Positions 26,514-35,032 of a stretch of DNA of 64,000 bases are shown here, piece after piece. The notes under the pieces were generated by a model that was given only the letters and a program-made list of their open reading frames with translations, was not told where the DNA came from and ran no database searches. The stretch covers positions 5,047,001 to 5,111,000 of the forward strand of contig NZ_CP071793.1 of NCBI RefSeq assembly GCF_017498545.1. Reading direction: 5' to 3'. Made by a program: the position numbers and the translations under genes. How positions within the stretch are numbered: the first letter of the stretch is position 1; each line of letters begins with the position of its first letter. This DNA is from Sulfidibacter corallicola. Its GTDB lineage: Bacteria; Acidobacteriota; Holophagae; Acanthopleuribacterales; Acanthopleuribacteraceae.

Positions 26514-27911
26514 GTGATTCAACTCGATGATTTGCTCAAGGAAATGGTGGCGAAAAACGCTTCGGATTTGCATCTCAAGCCCATGAGGCCGCCATTGTTT
26601 CGCCGCGACGGGGTGCTGCTCGCCTCCGAGCACCCGCCGATGCGGCCCGAGGAGATCAAACAGACCCTGGACGGTATCCTCCAAGCCCGTCACCGTCGCG
26701 AGTTGGAAGAGAAGCAGGCCGTCGACGTCGGCTATTCGGTCAAAGGGGTTTCCCGCTTTCGCGCCAACATCTTCATCCAGCGGGGTACCTACGGCGCCGT
26801 GTTCCGGCGCATCCCGATCCAGATCCCCAGCCTCGAGGACTGGGGCCTGCCGGACATCATCGAAGAGTTCACCAAGCTTCACCAGGGCCTGGTCCTGGTG
26901 ACCGGCCCGACGGGCAGTGGCAAATCGTCGACCCTGGCCGGCATGATTCGCCTGATCAACGAAACGCGCCCGGTCCACATCCTGACCATCGAAGACCCCA
27001 TCGAGTTCTTGTTTCGCGATCAAATGTCCGCCATCACCCAGCGCGAGATCGGCATGGATACACCCACCTTCCAACAGGCGCTGCGCAACGCCATGCGTCA
27101 GGATCCCGATGTGATCATGGTCGGGGAGATGCGCGATACCGCCACCATGGAGACCGCCATCACCGCGTCCGAGACCGGCCACCTGGTGTTGTCCACCCTG
27201 CACACCAACAGTGCCAGCCAGTCGATCGACCGCATCATGGATGCGTTCCCCTCGTCTCAGCAGAAGCAGGTCCGCATGCAGCTTTCCCAGGTCATGCAGG
27301 CCATCATCACCCTCAAACTGCTGCCGATGAAAAACGACGCCGGCCGCATCGCGGCGGTGGAGCTCTGCCGCAATTCGCCGGTGATTTCCAAGATGATCGC
27401 CGAAAACCGAATCGGGGAAATCGACGAGGAAATGGCGAAATCGGTAAACTATTACAAGATGCAAACCATGAATCAGTCGATGATCGCACTGGTCGTCAAC
27501 GGCAAGATCACCGTCGAAACGGCAATGGCATCTTCTCCCAATCGGGAAGAACTCGACTTGGCGCTTCGCAAAATCTTTTACAAATCCCAAGAAGGGGGAC
27601 CGCAGATGGGTGAAAGTTTTTCCGATTTTTCCAAGATCGAAGAGTTGATGGAATCCAAGCGTTTGTACACCGAGCTGCAGGACAAGTTCCAATTCGAAGT
27701 GGAGTCGCGCGAAACCCGCGTCCGCGAGTTGGAAGCCGAGTCGCAACAGGCGGAGAACCGCTTGCAGCAGGCGTTTCAGCAGTTGGACCGGTTGCTCAAG
27801 GAGAAAGAGTCGCTGGTGGCCGAAAAGGAAAAGATGCGCGAGTTCTACGAGAAGAAAATGGCCTCGCTGCGCAAACAGTTTCAGGACCGCCTCAGCCAGG
27901 GCCGCAAATAA
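26514..27911 (+). CDS. PilT/PilU-family type IV pilus retraction ATPase with coiled-coil tail
   Basis: The N-terminal PAS-like secretion ATPase domain (ASDLHLKP) is followed by Walker A GPTGSGKSS (about 131-139), the Asp box TIEDPIEF, Walker B DVIMVGEMRD and the His box STLHTNSA. The PilT C-terminal AIRNLIRE motif is replaced by PVISKMIAENR, closer to PilU-like relatives. The protein ends with about 90 residues of predicted coiled coil (LYTELQDKFQFEVESRETRVRE... to QFQDRL), which ordinary PilT lacks. The enzyme would power pilus retraction at the inner membrane. The GTG at 26514 has AGGGGG 6 bases upstream and gives the normal family N-terminus; ATGs at 26475 and 26493 are alternatives. Confidence 0.85.
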   Translation: MIQLDDLLKEMVAKNASDLHLKPMRPPLFRRDGVLLASEHPPMRPEEIKQTLDGILQARHRRELEEKQAVDVGYSVKGVSRFRANIFIQRGTYGAVFRRIPIQIPSLEDWGLPDIIEEFTKLHQGLVLVTGPTGSGKSSTLAGMIRLINETRPVHILTIEDPIEFLFRDQMSAITQREIGMDTPTFQQALRNAMRQDPDVIMVGEMRDTATMETAITASETGHLVLSTLHTNSASQSIDRIMDAFPSSQQKQVRMQLSQVMQAIITLKLLPMKNDAGRIAAVELCRNSPVISKMIAENRIGEIDEEMAKSVNYYKMQTMNQSMIALVVNGKITVETAMASSPNREELDLALRKIFYKSQEGGPQMGESFSDFSKIEELMESKRLYTELQDKFQFEVESRETRVRELEAESQQAENRLQQAFQQLDRLLKEKESLVAEKEKMREFYEKKMASLRKQFQDRLSQGRK

Positions 27912-27939
27912 CGATCGCTGCCGGGCCGCCCAAGCACCT

Positions 27940-27967
27940 CCGCGCTCGAAGGCCGTCCGGAGCGCGG
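27940..27967. terminator. Hairpin between convergent genes
   Basis: CCGCGCTC (27940-27947) pairs perfectly with GAGCGCGG (27960-27967). No T-run follows on either strand, so it is only a possible terminator for the PilT-like gene and the asparagine synthase gene. Confidence 0.35.
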
Positions 27968-28011
27968 CATGGCTTCGAGTCCCGGGCGGGGAACTCCCTG
28001 CCGGAACCTTC

Positions 28012-29901
28012 TTATCCGCAGGCGGCCACCGGTGCCGGTCGTTCGATGAACGCCTGGTACCAGAGCACCATGCTGACCCAGCGAAAGATCTGGTCGGAGT
28101 AGTTGGCTTCACCCGCCACGTGCTGACGCAACAGTTTTTCCAGACGCTCCATGTTGAAGATGCCCATCCGGCGGCTGGAATCGTCGAGCAGGATCGGGAA
28201 CACGATGTCTTCCGCGTGGTCGCGCAACCAATCGGCGATGGGTGAATTGAAGCCGATCTTGTACCGGCGGTCGAGCACTTCGTCGGGCACCACACCGCGC
28301 ATGGCGTCGCGCAAAATCTTTTTGCCCAGGCTGTCGCGAAACTTGAAGCTGCCGGGCAGCGTGAACGCGAATTCGACGACGTTGACGTCGAGGAACGGCA
28401 GGCGCGATTCGAGGCCATGGGCCATGGAGATCGCGTCGCCGTAATGGAGCAGGTTGACCAGGTGCTCCATTTGAATGCGCAGGTTCGCGTTGACGCGGTC
28501 GTAACTGGGGTGGGGCGTTTCGAACCGGGGCAGTTTGGGCGGGTCGGCCCAGGCGCCCTGGTAGACGCCGGCATCGCCGCGCCAGACCTGGAACAGGTGA
28601 TGGCTCCAGGGCATCATGCTGCGTACCAGCATCAAAAAGTAGAACTTGGGTCCGAAGTTGGTGCCGATCTCCTTCTCGAACTTGGCGGTGGTTCTCAGGT
28701 TGCGGATATCCTTCATCACGGCACCTACCTTGCCTTTGCCGAGAAGGTCGCGGAAACGCGAGTAGATGACGGTGGTGAGGTAGCCGGCCAACAGTTCGTC
28801 GGCGCCTTGCCCCTCGAGCAGGACCTTCACCTTGCGGCGCGCCGCCTCGGTGATGTTCCAATAGGAGAGAATCGGCGATGCCGCGTGGGGCGATTCGAGG
28901 TGGTGGAGGCAGAGTTTCAGACGCGAAACGACCTCGCCCCCTTCGATTTTGATGCCGTTGGGGCGCAACCCCAACGATTCGGCCAGTTCCTTGGCCATGG
29001 GGAACTCGGAGCGGTGTTGCGATTCGAACATGGAGGTGAAGGTATCCAGGTCCTGGTGGACCCGGCTGGCGAGACAGGCCACGGCGGAGCTGTCCACCCC
29101 GGACGAAAGCGTGATCCCGACGGGCACGTCGCTGCGCATGCGCAGGCGAACCGATTGGGCCATGCGGTGGCGCAGCTCTTCGGCGGCTTCTTCGTAGCTG
29201 ATCTGGTGGTTTTGTTCTTCGGGGTATTGCCAGTACCGGCGAATGGTCACCTCGCCGTCTTCCACGATCAGCAGGTGGGCGGGCGGCAGCCGCGAGATGC
29301 CTTCGAAACAGGTTTCCGGCGTTTGCGCGCCGATCCTCTTGCGCATGACCAGATTCAGGGAGTTCCAGTTGGGGCGTGCCAGTTCGGGGGCCACGGCGAG
29401 GATCGACTTGATTTCGGAGCCGAACAGGAGCCGATTCTGGTGCACGGTGTAATTGAAGGGTTTGATCCCGAAACGATCGCGGGCGCAAAACAGGCGGTGT
29501 CGGCGGTTGTCGTAGATGGCGAAGGCCCACATGCCGTTGAGATGGTCGACCACGGCGTCGCCCCAGGCCGCGTAGCCCTTGATCAGGACCTCGGTATCGG
29601 AAGCGGTTTGGAACTGGAACCCCAGGGCGATCAATTCTTCGCGTAACTCGAGATAGTTGTAGATCTCGCCGTTGAAGACCATCGACAAGCCGGCTTCGTG
29701 AAAGTGAAACGGCTGGTTGGAGGCCTCGACCAGGTCGATGATGGCCAGGCGGACGTGGGCCAGACCGACACCCGGCGCGGCCTGGACGTAGCCCTCACCG
29801 TCGGGGCCGCGGTGCTTCATGGCCGCGATCATGCGCGTCAACTCGTGGTTTTGCACGAGCTGGTCGGCTCGAAGATCATAGATACCGGCGATACCGCACA
29901 T
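28012..29901 (-). CDS. asnB: Asparagine synthase (glutamine-hydrolysing), AsnB family
   Basis: This class II glutamine amidotransferase has the catalytic Cys2 (MCGIAGIYD), substrate residues KHRGPDGEG and FNGEIYNY, and GIKPFNY. The C-terminal synthetase domain carries the ATP-pyrophosphatase loop LSSGVDSSAVA and GQGADELLAGY. At 629 residues it matches the cell-surface/secondary-metabolism AsnB subgroup (about 610-640) rather than E. coli AsnB (554). Its neighbour 66 bp upstream, on the same strand, is a nucleotide-sugar SDR, so it may amidate a glycan or polymer component rather than free aspartate. The start Met-Cys is fixed by the chemistry. Confidence 0.92.
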   Translation of the reverse strand: MCGIAGIYDLRADQLVQNHELTRMIAAMKHRGPDGEGYVQAAPGVGLAHVRLAIIDLVEASNQPFHFHEAGLSMVFNGEIYNYLELREELIALGFQFQTASDTEVLIKGYAAWGDAVVDHLNGMWAFAIYDNRRHRLFCARDRFGIKPFNYTVHQNRLLFGSEIKSILAVAPELARPNWNSLNLVMRKRIGAQTPETCFEGISRLPPAHLLIVEDGEVTIRRYWQYPEEQNHQISYEEAAEELRHRMAQSVRLRMRSDVPVGITLSSGVDSSAVACLASRVHQDLDTFTSMFESQHRSEFPMAKELAESLGLRPNGIKIEGGEVVSRLKLCLHHLESPHAASPILSYWNITEAARRKVKVLLEGQGADELLAGYLTTVIYSRFRDLLGKGKVGAVMKDIRNLRTTAKFEKEIGTNFGPKFYFLMLVRSMMPWSHHLFQVWRGDAGVYQGAWADPPKLPRFETPHPSYDRVNANLRIQMEHLVNLLHYGDAISMAHGLESRLPFLDVNVVEFAFTLPGSFKFRDSLGKKILRDAMRGVVPDEVLDRRYKIGFNSPIADWLRDHAEDIVFPILLDDSSRRMGIFNMERLEKLLRQHVAGEANYSDQIFRWVSMVLWYQAFIERPAPVAACG

Positions 29902-29967
29902 GTAGCCGCCCTCGAAACGTAGAATTCGTTGAAATCAAGTGTATTAGACTTTTCGACCCGAATTATA

Positions 29968-31059
29968 CTACAACGTCAGCGATTCTTCCTGACGGCTCAG
30001 CAAATCGTCGAACCAGGAGATCGTCTTCAACAGCCCGTCGTTCAGCTTGGTTCGCGGTCCCCAGCCCAAAAAGGAGCGTGCGCGCGTCAGATCCGGGCGG
30101 CGGCGCTTGGGATCGTCCTCCGGCAGGGGGCGATGTTCGATCTTGGAGCGCGAGCCGGTCAGCAACAGGACGCGTCGCGCCAGATCCATCATCGTGATTT
30201 CTTCTTCCGAGCCGAGGTTGATCGGCGTGATCAAATCGGAGGGGCCGGCCATCATCGTCGTGACGCCTTGGATCAGATCGTCCACGAAGCAGAAGGAACG
30301 GGTCTGGGTTCCCTCGCCGTAGACCGTGATCGGTTCGTTGCGAAGTGCCTGTACGATGAAGTTCGAAACGACCCGGCCGTCGTCGATCTGCATCCGCGGG
30401 CCATAGGTGTTGAAAATGCGCGCGATGCGGATGTCGAGATTGTGTTCGCGGCGGTACTCTTCGCACAGCGTTTCCGCACAGCGCTTGCCCTCGTCGTAAC
30501 AGGCGCGCACGCTGCTGACACTAACGTTGCCGCGGTAGCTCTCGTCTTGGGGAACCACTTCCGGATCGCCGTAGACCTCGCTGGTGGAGGCCTGGATCAG
30601 CTTGGCGTGGTTGCGCTTGGTGAGACCCAGCATGTTGAGCATGCCGATCACGCAGGTCTTGATGGTGCGGATCGGGTTCTGCTGGTAGTGAACCGGCGAG
30701 GCGGGACAGGCGAAATTGTAGATCTCCTCGGCTTCCACGTAGACCGGCGAGATGATGTCCTGCTCGATGACCTCCAGCCGGGGATGCGCCATCAGGTGGG
30801 CGATATTCTTCTTGCTGCCGCTGATGAAATTGTCGATGCAGATCACGTCGTGTCCGGCGTGTAGCAGGCGTTCGACCAGGTGGGAACCGAGAAAGCCGGC
30901 ACCGCCGGTCACCAGCACGCGCTTTGGACGAGCCTTTGCCGACGGTTCATTTGGTTTTTTTTCCAATGAGAAGCTCCCGGGATCCAGGTTGCCGCCACGC
31001 GCCTCGTGCCACTCTAGCCAAAGAATGTGGATGGGTTGAAAAGCATGGATTTCCCTCAT
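29968..31059 (-). CDS. UDP-glucuronate decarboxylase-like SDR (UXS)
   Basis: This extended short-chain dehydrogenase makes UDP-xylose from UDP-glucuronate in its family. The NAD loop is VTGGAGFLGSHL. The UXS hallmark YNFACPASPVHYQ with NPIRTIKT is present, as are STSEVYGDP and the catalytic Tyr/Lys in CYDEGKR. RMQIDDGRVVSNFI and RSFCFVDD complete the family signature. The ATG at 31059 gives 363 residues, about 45 more than the minimal UXS; the extra N-terminal part is not conserved, and a later start is possible. It shares the strand with asnB, which it precedes by 66 bp, suggesting one transcript for surface-glycan synthesis. Confidence 0.87.
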   Translation of the reverse strand: MREIHAFQPIHILWLEWHEARGGNLDPGSFSLEKKPNEPSAKARPKRVLVTGGAGFLGSHLVERLLHAGHDVICIDNFISGSKKNIAHLMAHPRLEVIEQDIISPVYVEAEEIYNFACPASPVHYQQNPIRTIKTCVIGMLNMLGLTKRNHAKLIQASTSEVYGDPEVVPQDESYRGNVSVSSVRACYDEGKRCAETLCEEYRREHNLDIRIARIFNTYGPRMQIDDGRVVSNFIVQALRNEPITVYGEGTQTRSFCFVDDLIQGVTTMMAGPSDLITPINLGSEEEITMMDLARRVLLLTGSRSKIEHRPLPEDDPKRRRPDLTRARSFLGWGPRTKLNDGLLKTISWFDDLLSRQEESLTL

Positions 31060-31419
31060 TTTATCCCAATCCCCGTACTTCACAAGATCGGGATTCACGG
31101 CCGTGGGGGTTGGCCCCCGTTCCGGAGGTAACTCGACCGTTTTCAAAGTATTCAGGTGCCCGGCGCGGTCGATCGCGGGGAGCCCGTTCGCGACGAGGTT
31201 TTGGCCCCACGACAAGGGGCGTCCGCCCGGCGTGTAACAAGGGTGGCGTCATCTCTAATGACTCGAGCGGTTTTGGCCGAAGAGACAGCCAGAGTTCGTT
31301 AGAATGTCATCGAAAGCCAACACGAAACCGAAACAATCTCCACGGCTGGTCACATGGCGGGAACCCGGACGGGGCCTGGACCAAGGCGAATCGTGGAGCC
31401 GGCGAAACGGGCCCCACAC
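31060..31419. other. Divergent intergenic region
   Basis: The region lies between the UXS-like gene and the radical SAM gene. GC-rich except for 31230-31350, where the plus-strand promoter could be. No recognisable regulatory motif was found. Confidence 0.4.
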
Positions 31420-32964
31420 ATGAATCATCGCGCGACCCATCCCCGATCCAAACACCAACTCGAAGTGTGTTTGGTCATTCCGCCCTCGATCTTCCTGCTC
31501 GACGAACGGGTGTTCGTCAACCTGGGTATCCTCAAAGTGGCCGCCATGCTGGAACAGGGTGGTATTCGCGTGGCCGTCCTGGATCTTTCGGGCATCGAGA
31601 ATTACCAGGACGTGGTTCGCGATTTCATCGCTACCGTCGGCGCGCCCGTGTACGGCATCACCTCCACCACGCCGCAAATGCCGCAGACCAGCCGGGTCGT
31701 GGACTGCATTCGTCAGCACCAGCCCGATGCCCGCCTCGTTTTGGGCGGGCCGCACGTCACCCTGGTCCACACCGCCTACAAGAAGGAGCACCGCCAGGGG
31801 GTCGAAGGCCGTGCCACGCGCGGGTTCGCCACCCTGCGCGAGATGTTCGACGTGTTGGTTTGCGGTGACGGCGAAGACGCGATTTTCGAGGCGATTCAGC
31901 CCGATTCTCCGCCGCTCATCGACGCCAACGACAAGAAATCACCGCTGTTCATGAGCAACGGACGCTACAATGCGACGCCCTTTCCCGCCCGCCACCTGGT
32001 GGATCTGGGCAGTTACCGTTACAAGATCGACGGCTTTCCCGCGACCAGCCTCATCGCCCAACTGGGGTGCCCCTTCGCCTGTGGTTTCTGCGGCGGACGC
32101 GAGGCGCCGTTCCTGCGCAAGATTCGCACGCGTACCACCGAATCCATCGTGCGCGAGGTGGAGCAGATTCACCGCACCTACGGCTACACCGGGTTCATGT
32201 TTTACGACGACGAGTTGAACGTCAATCCCAAGATGACCGAGCTGATGGACGAACTCACCCGGTTGCAGAAGAGCCTGGGCGTCGAATTCCGGTTGCGCGG
32301 CTTCGTCAAGGCCGAGCTGTTCACGGCCGTTCAGGCCGAAGCCATGTTCCGCGCCGGTTTCCGATGGTTGCTTTCCGGTTTCGAATCGGGAGCGCCGCGA
32401 ATCTTGGCCAACATGAACAAGAAGGCCACCCGCGAGGACAACGCGCGCTGTCTCGCCATCGCACGTGAGGCGGGCATCAAGGTCAAGGCACTGATGTCGA
32501 TCGGTCATCCCGGCGAGTCGGCCGAAACCGTGGCCCAGACCCAACAATGGTTGCTGGACACGAAACCGGACGATTTCGATGTCACGATCATCACCACCTA
32601 TCCCGGCACGCCCTATTACGACCATGCGGTTCCCTTGGCGGGCAAGGAGGGCGTGTACGTCTATACCATGCCCAAGACCGGCGATCGGCTCTACGGCCTC
32701 GAAATCGATTACAACCGGGTCTCCGACTATTACAAGGGCGATCCGGACGGCGGCTATCGCGCCTATGTCTATACCGACGACCTGAGCTCGGAGGCGTTGG
32801 TAGATCTGCGCGGCGCCATGGAATCGGAAGTGCGTGCGTCGCTCGGGATTCCCTTCAATCCCGCCCAGGGCGCCCTGCGGTACGAGCACTCGATGGGCCA
32901 GATGGGTCCTGGCACCCTGCCGACCTCCATTTTGCGCAGCTCGATCAACAAGACCCCGGCCTGA
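31420..32964 (+). CDS. B12-binding-like radical SAM protein
   Basis: This 514-residue protein has an N-terminal Rossmann-like domain (about 1-175: VCLVIPPSIFLLDERVFVNLGILKVAAMLEQ and LVLGGPHVT) of the cobalamin-binding type, but without the DxHxxG motif that coordinates B12 base-off. It is followed by a radical SAM core with the [4Fe-4S] motif CPFACGFC (Cys217, 221 and 224) and YDDELNVNP, GFRWLLSGFESG and SIGHPGES segments. The C-terminal 90 residues have no match I know. The ATG at 31420 is used. Members modify small molecules or methylate unactivated carbons; the substrate is unknown. The methyltransferase gene 73 bp downstream is a likely partner. Confidence 0.85.
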   Translation: MNHRATHPRSKHQLEVCLVIPPSIFLLDERVFVNLGILKVAAMLEQGGIRVAVLDLSGIENYQDVVRDFIATVGAPVYGITSTTPQMPQTSRVVDCIRQHQPDARLVLGGPHVTLVHTAYKKEHRQGVEGRATRGFATLREMFDVLVCGDGEDAIFEAIQPDSPPLIDANDKKSPLFMSNGRYNATPFPARHLVDLGSYRYKIDGFPATSLIAQLGCPFACGFCGGREAPFLRKIRTRTTESIVREVEQIHRTYGYTGFMFYDDELNVNPKMTELMDELTRLQKSLGVEFRLRGFVKAELFTAVQAEAMFRAGFRWLLSGFESGAPRILANMNKKATREDNARCLAIAREAGIKVKALMSIGHPGESAETVAQTQQWLLDTKPDDFDVTIITTYPGTPYYDHAVPLAGKEGVYVYTMPKTGDRLYGLEIDYNRVSDYYKGDPDGGYRAYVYTDDLSSEALVDLRGAMESEVRASLGIPFNPAQGALRYEHSMGQMGPGTLPTSILRSSINKTPA

Positions 32965-33037
32965 CGAGATCGTGCGGTTGACCGTGCGATCCGCGATCCT
33001 GTGAACTCGTGCCCGGCATGAAAGAGGAAGTGTTCGC

Positions 33038-34090
33038 TTGAATTCTGGAAAAAAAACCATTCATCGCGACGAGTTGGATCAGACCCTCAATCGCGAAGAC
33101 CCGTTGGCCTATGTGCGCCGAACCGGTCGCGACACGCTGGAGGAGCGTTTTCGCGCCTTCGCCAATGCGTTGCCGCGAACCGATGACGGCGGTTTGGATC
33201 CGGCTTTGCTGTGCGATCGCCCCTGTCCCCTGTGCGCCTGCCGCGATTCCGAGGAGCTGTTCACCAAATACGGCTTCCCGATCCACGCCTGTGACCGGTG
33301 TGGTTTCGAGTTCGCCAGGCCGATGTTGGATCCGGACCGCGAGCTCACGCCCGCCGATCGGGAATGGACCGAACGCATGGCCGCCGACCACCTGGCTTTC
33401 ATCACCAAGTCCTTCTACCGCGACTGCGCCACGCGGCGGTTCGAGTACGAGCTCCAGCAGGTGCTTTCGCTGATCGAAACGCTGCCGTCCCGACCCGCGT
33501 TTCTCGAGGTGGGATCGTCGATCGGCCTGGGTTTGTCGGTGGCCGCGCGGTACGGCTTCGAGGTCGTGGGCGTCGAACCGGATCGCGGAGCGGCCGACTG
33601 GGCCGAACGCTACGGGTTCGAGGTTCACCGCGACTACTTCCGCGCCGACCTGTTTCCCGACCGCAAGTTCGACGTGGTCATGACGCTCGACGTGTTGGAA
33701 CACGTGCCCGATCCCGTCGGCTTTTTGCGTGAAATCCGTAAAGTGTTGAAGCCAGGAGGCTTGGTGCTCGTTCAGGTGCCCAATGCAGGGGCGCTGATCA
33801 CTTGGTTGGAGGGGTCGCGCAACCAGATCTACAACGGCCTGATTCATCTCAACTATTTCGATCCGGCCAGTTTGAACCGAACGGCCCTGACCGCGGGTTT
33901 GAATCCGCGCCGAACCACCAGTTTCCTGTCGGAGCTGGGCAAGATTCTGGCCTTCGATCGCGACCACATTCGAGAGGTCATCGCGCGGCATCGACCCGAT
34001 TTGGTGGACGGGTTCGAGCTGCACCAGGATTGGATCAACGATTCCGGCCTGGGCTACAAGGTGTTGGGCATCTACGCCGAGCCGGAGTAG
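33038..34090 (+). CDS. SAM-dependent methyltransferase with N-terminal zinc ribbon
   Basis: The first part carries a zinc-ribbon-like pair CPLCAC and CDRCGFEFARP (about 62-95). A class I methyltransferase domain follows: motif I FLEVGSSIGLGLSVA (residues about 150-164), acidic VVGVEPD, motif IV DVVMTLDVLEHVPDP and post-motif LKPGGLVLVQVPN. This is the Methyltransf_23-type architecture often found in polysaccharide and natural-product loci. The start is a TTG at 33038 with GAGG about 11 bases upstream; no ATG or GTG is available nearby in frame. It lies 73 bp after the radical SAM gene on the same strand. Confidence 0.82.
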   Translation: MNSGKKTIHRDELDQTLNREDPLAYVRRTGRDTLEERFRAFANALPRTDDGGLDPALLCDRPCPLCACRDSEELFTKYGFPIHACDRCGFEFARPMLDPDRELTPADREWTERMAADHLAFITKSFYRDCATRRFEYELQQVLSLIETLPSRPAFLEVGSSIGLGLSVAARYGFEVVGVEPDRGAADWAERYGFEVHRDYFRADLFPDRKFDVVMTLDVLEHVPDPVGFLREIRKVLKPGGLVLVQVPNAGALITWLEGSRNQIYNGLIHLNYFDPASLNRTALTAGLNPRRTTSFLSELGKILAFDRDHIREVIARHRPDLVDGFELHQDWINDSGLGYKVLGIYAEPE

Positions 34091-34459
34091 GCTGCTTTCC
34101 CTTAGTTCTCCATCCCGATCGGCGATGACTTCGACATAGGTTAGCGAGTCCTCGGAGTTCCCGCATTTACGGGAGAGGTGTCGTGCCAGGTAGGTGCGAC
34201 CGCTGGTCGCACATTCCGAAGCTCCTGCTTCTATTGGTGCTTCGCTCTTCAGCGTTTCGGTTCTGCGCAGCCTTGATCGCTTCGAAAAGTACATCCAGCG
34301 GATGTACCTACTGGGCACGACGAATCTCTCTGCATTCGGGAACTCCTCGCCTGGATCGCTTCGGCAAGTTCAGCCGGCGGGCTTACCGCCCCTGCTGAAC
34401 CTACCGTGCACGACGCGTCTCTCGGCAGCCGAGGACTTGGTGACTCGTGGATTCGAGGG
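34091..34459. other. Gene-free repeat patch with family 1 hairpins
   Basis: Between the methyltransferase gene and the promoter of the SnoaL-like gene lie three family 1 hairpins (34190-34400) joined by words such as CCTCGCCTGGATCGCTTCG that are also present at 18.7 kb in the opposite orientation. No gene is seen. Confidence 0.7.
34190..34403. repeat. Three variable-arm hairpins, family 1
   Basis: First, plus orientation: arm GTGCGACC (34194-34201), GCT, arm GGTCGCAC (34205-34212). Second, minus orientation: plus-strand arms GTACATCC (34289-34296), AGC, GGATGTAC (34300-34307), the same arm pair as at 18753. Third, minus orientation: outer arms GTTCAGC (34368-34374) and GCTGAAC (34394-34400), with an inner G/C stem and a longer loop. 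The GTAGG and TTCGAAGCG-type flanks are recognisable at each. Confidence 0.78.
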
Positions 34460-34488
34460 TTGACATCGCATGTCGCGCTGGTTATACA
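34460..34488 (+). promoter_or_regulatory. Sigma-70-type promoter of the SnoaL-like gene
   Basis: A perfect TTGACA (34460-34465), 17-base spacer and TATACA (34483-34488). Transcription would begin inside the palindromic operator that follows directly. Confidence 0.65.
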
Positions 34489-34507
34489 TATAGCCAAGTG
34501 GCTATAT
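34488..34507. promoter_or_regulatory. ArsR-type operator 1
   Basis: Perfect inverted repeat ATATAGCCA-AG-TGGCTATAT overlapping the predicted transcription start. Its 16-base core ATAGCCAAGTGGCTAT (34490-34505) recurs with few changes at 34917 and 39326. Confidence 0.7.
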
Positions 34508-34536
34508 TAAATTCCCATTCACGAACGGAGGAACTC

Positions 34537-34887
34537 ATGATCGAAGCACCCCGACCCATCGAGACCTTTTACGAAGCCCTCGTCGAGCAGAACGGCGAGA
34601 AGCTGCGCACCGTGCTGACCGACGATTTCACCTTCCAAAGCCCCATGTCCCGGTTCGATACACCCGAGGGCTTCGTCTCGATGGTCGTTCAGTTCGGCGG
34701 GACGGTCGAGACGCCCCTGGCGATCGTCGACGGCGATCGCGTCGCCTGCACCTTCGTGTACCGCATGACTTCACCCGGCAATGCCGACATTCCGATGTGC
34801 GATATCTTCGAGCTTCGCGACGGCCGTATCAAATCGGTGGTGAACTACGCCAATCCCGCCGATTTCCCGAACCCCGAGGCGTCCTGA
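34537..34887 (+). CDS. SnoaL-like / nuclear transport factor 2-fold protein
   Basis: This 116-residue single-domain protein has the SnoaL-like pattern: an N-terminal helix PIETFYEALVEQNGEKLRTVLTDDFTFQSP, PEGFVSMVVQF, then strands ending in CDIFELRDGRIKSVVNYANP. The fold serves as a small hydrophobic-ligand pocket, as an isomerase/hydrolase or as a binding protein; the specific activity cannot be read. The ATG at 34537 has CGGAGG 6 bases upstream. It stands behind a strong promoter with operator 1 and 145 bp before the MMPL exporter gene, which has its own copy of the operator. Both are therefore likely to respond to the same ArsR repressor. Confidence 0.8.
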   Translation: MIEAPRPIETFYEALVEQNGEKLRTVLTDDFTFQSPMSRFDTPEGFVSMVVQFGGTVETPLAIVDGDRVACTFVYRMTSPGNADIPMCDIFELRDGRIKSVVNYANPADFPNPEAS

Positions 34888-34910
34888 TCCGGGCGACATT
34901 TTTTTTGCCC

Positions 34911-34938
34911 AGTCATATAGCCAAATGGCTATGTGACT
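34911..34938. promoter_or_regulatory. ArsR-type operator 2, upstream of the exporter operon
   Basis: A 13-base inverted repeat AGTCATATAGCCA-AA-TGGCTATGTGACT with a single mismatched pair. The core ATAGCCAAATGGCTAT (34917-34932) differs from operator 1 at one position. A weak promoter GCGACA (34893-34898), 17 bases, TATAGC (34916-34921) would place the -10 inside the operator. Confidence 0.65.
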
Positions 34939-35032
34939 CGGTGCCAATGTTGTCCGACCCGGGGAATTCCCTGGTTTCGTGGGAGTTCCCCCATGTATCA
35001 ACCTCCAAAGATGTGCTACCCAGGAGTTCGAT

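Noticed and set aside
26415..28574. Open frame of 719 codons on the minus strand
   Set aside because: Antisense to the PilT-like ATPase and out of frame with asnB; no motif, and its ends fall inside real genes.
31420..32964. Cobalamin-dependent class B radical SAM methylase as a firm call
   Set aside because: The N-terminal domain lacks the DxHxxG motif, so cobalamin use cannot be claimed.
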